A stretch of 5,142 nucleotides of DNA from Oscillospiraceae bacterium (GTDB lineage Bacteria > Bacillota > Clostridia > Oscillospirales > Ruminococcaceae): the NCBI GenBank assembly GCA_017394475.1, contig JAFPYQ010000471.1:1-5142 (forward strand), in the 5' to 3' direction. The notes below the pieces were generated by a model. The model was given only the letters and a program-made list of their open reading frames with translations, was not told the DNA's origin and did no database searches. A program made the position numbers and the translations under genes. Below are positions 1 to 4,314 of the stretch, in pieces (position 1 is the first letter of the stretch; every line of letters starts with the position of its first letter).

Positions 1-243
1 CAGCCTTTCGGAGAATTTAGTCGCAAGCTCCTCTGTTTCGCCGACTTTGCCGTCGGTGCGCTTGGGAAGTCCCACAACGATGAGCTCCGCCTTGCGTGCC
101 TTTACCTCATGTGCCACCTTTTCCAGGCATTTGTCAAAATCCTTTTCCGCGATTATCCCCACGGGAGAGGCTATTATTTCCATACTGTCGCACACGGCGA
201 GCCCTGTACGGCTCTTTCCGTAGTCAACTGCCATGATCACCAT
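1..243 (-). CDS. ruvX: RuvX/YqgF family protein, putative pre-16S rRNA nuclease / Holliday junction resolvase-like (N-terminal part)
   Basis: This is the 5' part of a minus-strand gene that leaves the window at its left edge; 81 codons are visible of a family usually about 140 residues long. The product has an RNase H-like fold. E. coli YqgF has been implicated in 16S rRNA 5'-end maturation and the family was first proposed as a Holliday junction resolvase. Visible hallmarks are the N-terminal AVDYGKSRTGLAV (residues 5-17, with the putative metal-binding Asp7) and IVVGLPKRTDG (55-65), followed by a Glu-rich helix, which match the family pattern. The start is set at the ATG whose complement is 241-243, because a GGTGAT ribosome binding site (complement of 248-253) lies 4 bases upstream. 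The inner ATG (codon 4) has no room for one. In many Firmicutes ruvX follows ireB, but here it is the first gene after its own promoter. Confidence 0.93.
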   Translation of the reverse strand, partial: MVIMAVDYGKSRTGLAVCDSMEIIASPVGIIAEKDFDKCLEKVAHEVKARKAELIVVGLPKRTDGKVGETEELATKFSERL

Positions 244-260
244 AAATATCACCGCATAAC

Positions 261-289
261 AGTATAACATATTTTATCCGAAAATTCAA
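261..289 (-). promoter_or_regulatory. Sigma-A-type promoter of ruvX
   Basis: On the minus strand TTGAAT (complement of 284-289) and TATACT (complement of 261-266) are separated by exactly 17 bases. The predicted start of transcription, near 254, leaves a leader of only about 11 bases that consists of little more than the ribosome binding site. The boxes are identical to those ahead of mltG (1243-1271). Position, spacing and strand all fit ruvX. Confidence 0.75.
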
Positions 290-320
290 CTTATTTTATG
301 CTATATTTATAAAGCTGTAA

Positions 321-386
321 CCGATGATCGGCGGTGATGCGGGATGATTGTGCATAATGCACTGTTACGCTCGTCTGATGGCGTAA
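321..386. repeat. Cluster of three short perfect inverted repeats in the divergent intergenic region
   Basis: Three perfect inverted repeats lie side by side: CCGAT-G-ATCGG (321-331), GTGCAT-A-ATGCAC (350-362) and TTACGC-10 bases-GCGTAA (365-386). The first two are compact, with a one-base centre, and look like DNA operator half-sites. The third could form a 6-bp hairpin in RNA. No long T run follows, so a terminator is unlikely. They lie between the ruvX promoter and the possible small ORF. What binds them, if anything, cannot be told from the sequence. The rest of 244-457 is AT-rich and contains no convincing gene. Confidence 0.5.
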
Positions 387-408
387 GATTTGTTGATTAT
401 GATGTGCA

Positions 409-437
409 ATGACGACAGTATTTTTTCCGACTATATA
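409..437 (+). promoter_or_regulatory. Possible weak promoter ahead of the small ORF
   Basis: ATGACG (409-414), which keeps the TGAC core of a -35 box, is 17 bases from TATATA (432-437). Transcription would begin near 444, just before the ribosome binding site of the small ORF at 458, giving a very short leader like that predicted for ruvX. Both boxes depart from consensus, so this is a weak call. Confidence 0.25.
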
Positions 438-457
438 TACAGAAGGATGGTGATGAT

Positions 458-544
458 ATGGATTACAGGCAGATATCCGAAAAAGTTACAATTATCCAAG
501 ATCCCGAAAAAATGGTTGACAGATGGGGTCACAATGGTGTATAA
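458..544 (+). CDS. Possible small protein of 28 residues, no recognised family
   Basis: I do not recognise this reading frame. It starts at ATG 458 and stops at TAA 542-544. A purine-rich AGAAGGATGGTGAT stretch (441-454) contains AAGGA 10 bases, and GGTGAT 3 bases, upstream of the start. The peptide begins MDYRQISEKV and contains IIQDPEKMVDRW. It is mixed in charge, with no membrane segment, no signal peptide and no run of regulatory codons typical of an attenuator leader peptide. Its stop codon falls within the -10 box (540-545) of the next gene's promoter, so the two units are packed tightly. A weak promoter may lie at 409-437. It could be a real small protein, a translated leader, or a chance ORF; at this length chance is a serious alternative. 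Confidence 0.3.
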   Translation: MDYRQISEKVTIIQDPEKMVDRWGHNGV

Positions 545-545
545 T
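516..545 (+). promoter_or_regulatory. Strong sigma-A promoter of the HD-domain gene
   Basis: A perfect TTGACA (516-521) and a perfect TATAAT (540-545) are separated by 18 bases, one more than the optimum. The predicted transcription start is about 551-553, giving a leader of roughly 65 bases before the ATG at 617. This is the closest match to consensus in the window, which suggests substantial constitutive transcription. Confidence 0.85.
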
Positions 546-549
546 ATAC

Positions 550-576
550 ATACGGAGATGCGTAATGCCTCCGTGT
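550..576 (+). other. Hairpin at the 5' end of the HD-gene transcript
   Basis: Bases 550-557 can pair with 569-576 to form an 8-bp stem (ACGGAG against CTCCGT, plus a U-G and an A-U pair) closed by an 11-base loop. It begins at or next to the predicted transcription start. A 5'-terminal stem of this kind commonly protects mRNA from decay. No T run follows, so it is not a terminator, and it does not cover the ribosome binding site at 604-611. Confidence 0.4.
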
Positions 577-616
577 ATACGAAAAAGTCGGTTTACCTGT
601 GAATAAGGTGATAGCA

Positions 617-1144
617 ATGTTTCAGATAGAGATCCGCAACGGTGAAGTTGTGGGAAAGAATAAAAAGCTCTCAAAAGAGTATATGTCCTATGTGCGCGAC
701 CTGCTGGCATCCCCTGTGGTGCAGCGTATGGGCGATTTCATCCAGCACGGCAGCACCACCACCCTCGACCATTGCCTCAATGTGTCGTATTACAGCTTCC
801 TCACCGCAAAGAAGTGGGGAGCGGATGCAAAGGCAGCCGCAAGGGCAGGTCTGCTGCATGACCTGTTTTTGTATGACTGGCATGAGCGCCCCATAGGAAA
901 GGGCGGTATCTATCATTCCATTTTCCACCCGAGAGTAGCTCTTGAAAATGCCACCAGGCATTTTGAGCTGACGGAGACTGAGCGTGAGGCGATACTCAGG
1001 CACATGTTCCCCTATACTCTCGACGGCTTCCCTCAGTCAAAGGAAGCATGGGCAGTTACCCTGATGGATAAATACTGCTGCGTTATGGAAACGGTTTCCG
1101 GACGCGTGGAAGAGTATGTGATAAAGCCCGCAATAAGTGCATGA
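617..1144 (+). CDS. HD-domain metal-dependent phosphohydrolase, substrate unknown
   Basis: A soluble protein of 175 residues of the HD superfamily, whose members hydrolyse phosphate esters or nucleotides using bound metal. Candidate metal ligands appear in family order: His52 (DHCLNVSYYS), His81-Asp82 (GLLHDLFLYDWH), His104 (IFHPRVALENA), His129 (ILRHMFP) and Asp151 (LMDKYC). The two additional histidines between the HD pair and the final Asp favour a two-metal site, as in YqeK and HD-GYP proteins, but the GYP motif itself is missing. There is no signal peptide, membrane segment or partner domain. I chose the ATG at 617 because AAGGTGAT (604-611) is 5 bases upstream; a GTG at 599 would add six residues but lacks a good site. 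The gene is monocistronic, between its own strong promoter and a terminator. The family is clear but the substrate cannot be inferred. Confidence 0.88.
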   Translation: MFQIEIRNGEVVGKNKKLSKEYMSYVRDLLASPVVQRMGDFIQHGSTTTLDHCLNVSYYSFLTAKKWGADAKAAARAGLLHDLFLYDWHERPIGKGGIYHSIFHPRVALENATRHFELTETEREAILRHMFPYTLDGFPQSKEAWAVTLMDKYCCVMETVSGRVEEYVIKPAISA

Positions 1145-1150
1145 TGCATG

Positions 1151-1178
1151 AAAGCCGCAGTTATCCTGCGGCTTTTTT
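1151..1178 (+). terminator. Intrinsic terminator of the HD-domain gene
   Basis: AAAGCCGCAG (1151-1160) and CTGCGGCTTT (1166-1175) form a perfect 10-bp stem with the 5-base loop TTATC, ending in a run of six T (1173-1178). It sits 6 bases past the stop codon, as expected of a rho-independent terminator. The upstream A run means it might also terminate weakly on the other strand. Between it and the next promoter (1179-1242) I see no gene. Confidence 0.92.
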
Positions 1179-1242
1179 ACGCCTCTTTGCAATAGCTACA
1201 AAAACAGGGGGTGTGTCACGCGCAAAATTTATTAACAGCACC

Positions 1243-1271
1243 TTGAATTTTGCCGTCAGTTATGATATACT
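1243..1271 (+). promoter_or_regulatory. Extended -10 sigma-A promoter of the mltG-trhP operon
   Basis: TTGAAT (1243-1248) and TATACT (1266-1271) are 17 bases apart, with a TG at 1263-1264 giving an extended -10 element. Transcription should begin near 1278, leaving a leader of about 50 bases. No comparable promoter is visible ahead of trhP or recD2, so this is probably the main promoter of the operon. Confidence 0.82.
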
Positions 1272-1328
1272 ATATCTAACCATGCGTTCATGACGGCAGC
1301 CATGCGCGCAGTAATGAGAGGATATATT

Positions 1329-3002
1329 ATGCCCGATAAGAATTTGTTAGACGATATATTGAATGAATATGACAGCAAAAGCAGCCCTGTTTCCCCCGAT
1401 GAGGATATGAGCAGCTTTTTCGAGGAGCAGGCCACGGCTGCTGATGCAGAGCTCTCCGACGCTTATACATACGATGCCCCCGGACAGCAGGAGCAGGACG
1501 ATACAGCCGGTGAAATCGCCGGATATGAACAGGTCTGTGGCAGCGATGACGGATACACCGCGGATGAGTATGCCGCAGAGGATGTGCAGGAGGAAGACGA
1601 GGAGGATATCCGCGTATTTGAACCTGCGGCGGTGTCCCTTTCAAAGGAAGGGGATGAAGGGCAGGAAGAAGCATCTTTCCACGATAGTGTACCGGAAGAT
1701 GATGATGATTATTCCGATGACAGGGGACTGTTCGACAGAGACCGCTATTATGAGAAGAACAGCTCCGGTCTTTCGGGCAATGACCCCGATGACGTCGCCG
1801 ATGACGATGACGGCGGCTATGACGGGGACGAAGACGGCTACGATGATGACGGCTATGATGACGGATACGATGATGACGGGTACGATGAGGACTACGATGA
1901 CGGTTACGATGAGGAATATGTGCCCGCCCATCACCGCAAAAAGAGCAATGGCGCAGGCAGGCTGATATTTGCACTTATCATGGTGACTATCGTCATTTCC
2001 ATCGCCCTCATCGGCTCGGCGGCGGTCATTTCCGCATCCACCGAGATACTTGCCCTTGAACGCTCCGGTACGAGCCGCACAGTGGAGATACCCCAGGGCT
2101 ACGGCTCCCGCGAGGTGGCAGAGCTTCTGCAGAGCAACGGCATAATCGGCAATGCAGAGCTGTTCAGGCTGTTTTCAAGGATAAACAGTCAGGACAGCAC
2201 CTTCCAGGCAGGGGAGCACACCCTTGCCCCCAGCATGACCTACGGTGATATAATCGAGGAGCTGCAGAAGAAGATAGAATTGGAGGAAAGAGAGAGCGTC
2301 ACACTCACCTTCAAGGAAGGCATACGCCTTGTGGATGCCGCAAAGATGATAGAAGAAGCGGGCGTCTGCGATGCAAAGGACTTCATCGCCGCATTCAACT
2401 CTTCCAAATTCGGCTTCGGCTTTGAGAGCAAGATAGGCTCCAACCCCATGAAGTTCTACAAGATGGAAGGCTATCTGTTCCCGGATACCTACGAATTCTA
2501 TCTCGATGACGATCCGCAGAATGTTGTGAAGCGCATCTACCGCAACTTTGACGCGAAGATAACCCCCGACCTTTACGGTCGTATGGATGATATGGGCTAC
2601 TCCCTGGATGAGGTGATAACCCTTGCCTCCATAGTGCAGAAGGAGGCAGGCGATGAGCTGAACATGAAGATAGTGGCATCCGTGTTCATCAACCGCCTTG
2701 ACAACCAGAACAAGTTCCCCAAGCTTCAGTCCGACCCCACATCCGGCTATTCCGAGGAGGTTGTGGCACCCAATATGGAGGTGTACTCCGCCACCATCTG
2801 CGATGCCTACGATACATACAAGGGCGAGGGACTGCCTCCCGGAGCGATATGCAACCCCGGTATAGAAGCCATAAATGCAGTGCTCTACCCCAGAGATACC
2901 AGCTACTACTATTTCTGCTCAGACCTTGATACAGGCGAGTTCTACTATGCGGAAACGCTGTCCGAGCATGAATCCAACCTGAGAAAGGCAGGGCTCAGAT
3001 GA
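1329..3002 (+). CDS. mltG: Endolytic murein transglycosylase MltG with a long acidic cytoplasmic tail
   Basis: MltG (YceG-like) is a membrane-anchored lytic transglycosylase that cuts within nascent peptidoglycan strands outside the membrane, leaving 1,6-anhydro-MurNAc ends and helping to end glycan synthesis. The 557-residue product has an acidic, probably disordered tail (1-200), a basic HHRKKSNGAGR stretch (201-211) that fits positive-inside topology, one membrane segment (about 212-235), and an extracellular part. That part holds a LysM-like region (roughly 250-310) and the catalytic domain. Family motifs seen are ASIVQKEAG (433-441), with Glu439 the expected catalytic acid, VASVFINRL, LQSDPTSGY, NPGIEAINAVLYP, and a final YYFCSD...SEHE region. 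The start at 1329 follows GAGAGGA (1316-1322) by 6 bases; an in-frame ATG at 1290 has no clear site. The acidic tail makes the protein considerably longer than E. coli MltG (about 340 residues). The stop overlaps the trhP start. Confidence 0.95.
   Translation: MPDKNLLDDILNEYDSKSSPVSPDEDMSSFFEEQATAADAELSDAYTYDAPGQQEQDDTAGEIAGYEQVCGSDDGYTADEYAAEDVQEEDEEDIRVFEPAAVSLSKEGDEGQEEASFHDSVPEDDDDYSDDRGLFDRDRYYEKNSSGLSGNDPDDVADDDDGGYDGDEDGYDDDGYDDGYDDDGYDEDYDDGYDEEYVPAHHRKKSNGAGRLIFALIMVTIVISIALIGSAAVISASTEILALERSGTSRTVEIPQGYGSREVAELLQSNGIIGNAELFRLFSRINSQDSTFQAGEHTLAPSMTYGDIIEELQKKIELEERESVTLTFKEGIRLVDAAKMIEEAGVCDAKDFIAAFNSSKFGFGFESKIGSNPMKFYKMEGYLFPDTYEFYLDDDPQNVVKRIYRNFDAKITPDLYGRMDDMGYSLDEVITLASIVQKEAGDELNMKIVASVFINRLDNQNKFPKLQSDPTSGYSEEVVAPNMEVYSATICDAYDTYKGEGLPPGAICNPGIEAINAVLYPRDTSYYYFCSDLDTGEFYYAETLSEHESNLRKAGLR
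1800..1919 (+). repeat. In-frame degenerate repeat encoding an Asp/Glu/Gly/Tyr-only tract in MltG
   Basis: Forty consecutive codons (MltG residues 158-197) encode only Asp (20), Glu (4), Gly (8) and Tyr (8). They divide into eight units, each ending in Tyr: DDDDGGY, DGDEDGY, DDDGY, DDGY, DDDGY, DEDY, DDGY and DEEY. The DNA units are 12 to 21 bases of GAT/GAC triplets and end in TAC or TAT. Synonymous codons vary between units, so this is not a recent copy-number expansion and the protein pattern seems to be maintained. Confidence 0.9.
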
Positions 3003-4249
3003 GTTCTCCCGCGCTTGATGTGAAAAATAAGGTGCCCGAACTGTTAGCCCCTGCAGGGGACGAGGAAAGGCTGCTCGCAGCGCTGAATTTCGGAGCGGAT
3101 GCGGTGTACCTTGCTAAAAAGGAATTCGGCATGAGAGCCGCCCCGGGGAACTTTGACGATGAAGGCCTCGAAAGGGCTGTGAAGCTGTGCCATGAACGGG
3201 GGGTAAAGGTGCACCTCACCTGCAACACCCTCCCCCGCAATACGGAGATAGAGCACTTCGAGGGCTTCATAAAACAGGCGTATGATGCGGGCATAGATGC
3301 AGCCATAGTGGCTGACATCGGCATAATGAGCCTTGTGAAGAAATTCGCCCCCGATCTTGACATACACATGTCCACACAGACGGGCATAGTGAATTTCGTC
3401 AGCGCCAATGAGCTTTACAGCATGGGTGCAAAGCGCGTGGTGCTGGCAAGGGAGCTGTCCCTTGACGAGATCGCCGATATACGGGCAAAGACCCCGAAGG
3501 AACTGGAGATAGAGTGCTTTGTCCACGGGGCAATGTGCGTCTCCTTCTCCGGCAGATGTCTTATCTCCTCCTACCTTACCGACCGCGATGCCAACAGGGG
3601 GCAGTGCGCGCAGCCCTGCCGCTGGAACTATGCACTGATGGAGGAAAAGCGGGAGGGGCAGTATTTCCCCGTATTTGAAGATGACAAGGGCACATATATC
3701 CTGAACTCCAAGGATATGTGCATGATAGACCATATCGACAAGCTGGTGCAGGCGGGCATAACCTCCTTCAAGATAGAGGGACGCGCCAAATCCGCATACT
3801 ATGTGGCAGTGGTGACAAATGCCTACCGCCGCGCCATAGACCTGTACCTGAAAGACCCTTTACATTTCTCCCTGCCCGAAAGCATACGCTCGGAGGTATT
3901 CAAAGTCAGCCACAGGGATTACTGCACGGGGTTCTATTTCGGCCACCCCTCCGAGTGCCGTCAGTACTATGCCGACAGCGGATATATCCGCAGCTACGAT
4001 GTGTGTGCGGTGGTAGAGGGCTGCGATGAGGAACGCATCTACTGCATACAGCGCAACAAGTTCTATCAGGGTGACGAGCTGGAGATAATGCCTCCCGCCC
4101 GCGACTGCATCACCATAAATGCAGAGGATATGCAGAACGCCGATGGGGAGCCCATAGAGGATACCCGTCATGCTGCCATGCACTTTTCCATGAAAAATAC
4201 TTCGGGAGTGATACTCCCCGAAAACACGATGATACGCAAGAAAGTATGA
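2999..4249 (+). CDS. trhP: U32 family protein, likely TrhP/YrrO-type tRNA 5-hydroxyuridine synthesis protein
   Basis: A 416-residue U32-family protein. Although named peptidases, characterised relatives (E. coli and Bacillus TrhP, RlhA, UbiU/UbiV) work in hydroxylation; TrhP makes 5-hydroxyuridine at tRNA position 34 using prephenate. Visible are the TIM-barrel start ELLAPAGDEERL (14-25), the U32 signature CFVHGAMCVSFSGRC (173-187) followed by NRGQCAQPCRW (199-209), and FKIEGRAKS further on. A C-terminal beta-barrel-like region includes YCIQRNKFYQGDELEIMPP. Cys180, Cys187, Cys203 and Cys241 are spaced like the four [4Fe-4S] ligands reported for UbiU, so a cluster is likely. The length matches Bacillus YrrO (about 420) rather than the shorter YrrN. 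The ATG overlaps the mltG stop as ATGA, with AAAGG (2984-2988) and AGGG (2990-2993) upstream, implying translational coupling. The family is certain; the TrhP role is inferred from length and from proximity to mltG. Confidence 0.9.
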   Translation: MSSPALDVKNKVPELLAPAGDEERLLAALNFGADAVYLAKKEFGMRAAPGNFDDEGLERAVKLCHERGVKVHLTCNTLPRNTEIEHFEGFIKQAYDAGIDAAIVADIGIMSLVKKFAPDLDIHMSTQTGIVNFVSANELYSMGAKRVVLARELSLDEIADIRAKTPKELEIECFVHGAMCVSFSGRCLISSYLTDRDANRGQCAQPCRWNYALMEEKREGQYFPVFEDDKGTYILNSKDMCMIDHIDKLVQAGITSFKIEGRAKSAYYVAVVTNAYRRAIDLYLKDPLHFSLPESIRSEVFKVSHRDYCTGFYFGHPSECRQYYADSGYIRSYDVCAVVEGCDEERIYCIQRNKFYQGDELEIMPPARDCITINAEDMQNADGEPIEDTRHAAMHFSMKNTSGVILPENTMIRKKV

Positions 4250-4254
4250 ACACA

Positions 4255-4299
4255 GGCTACACCCACCGTTTACGCCCGCAGCGGGACGGTGTGTGAGCC
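4255..4299 (+). terminator. Long imperfect hairpin between trhP and recD2, possible partial terminator or processing site
   Basis: GGCT (4255-4258) pairs with AGCC (4296-4299), ACA (4259-4261) with TGT (4292-4294) and CACCGT (4264-4269) with ACGGTG (4286-4291). A top stem, CCCG (4275-4278) with CGGG (4282-4285), stacks above. Small bulges fall at 4262-4263 and 4295, and an unpaired TTACG at 4270-4274. Only three T follow before CTG, so efficient rho-independent termination is doubtful. It fills the gap before recD2 and could lower recD2 expression relative to trhP, or act as an mRNA stabiliser or processing site. Confidence 0.45.
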
Positions 4300-4314
4300 T
4301 TTCTGAGATATGCC

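Noticed and set aside
285..313. Possible plus-strand promoter TTCAAC-17-TATAAA overlapping the ruvX -35 box
   Set aside because: The -35 box matches consensus at only three of six positions, and the AT-rich stretch would give a -10-like hexamer by chance.
390..602. A 70-codon plus-strand frame starting at TTG 390
   Set aside because: It has a TTG start with no ribosome binding site, runs through the strong HD promoter, and has a composition unlike the neighbouring genes. The 28-codon frame at 458 in another phase has far better initiation signals.
1641..1934. Minus-strand frame rich in Val and Ile that resembles a membrane protein
   Set aside because: It is the antisense of the GAT/GAC repeats of mltG, which read as ATC/GTC. 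The hydrophobic look is an artefact of the repeat.
1327..1974. Minus-strand His/Arg-rich frame and the plus-strand Met/Thr-rich frame (1444-1965) over the same DNA
   Set aside because: Both are shadow frames of the acidic repeat. Neither has start signals nor natural composition.
3044..3733. 229-codon minus-strand frame opposite trhP
   Set aside because: It lies entirely within a well-supported U32 gene and reflects the GC-biased third positions of the true frame.
4201..4222. Hairpin TTCGGGAGT / ACTCCCCGAA near the end of trhP
   Set aside because: It is a 9-bp stem with one bulge, but it lies inside the coding sequence before the stop codon and has no T run. Translating ribosomes would disrupt it, so I do not call it a terminator.
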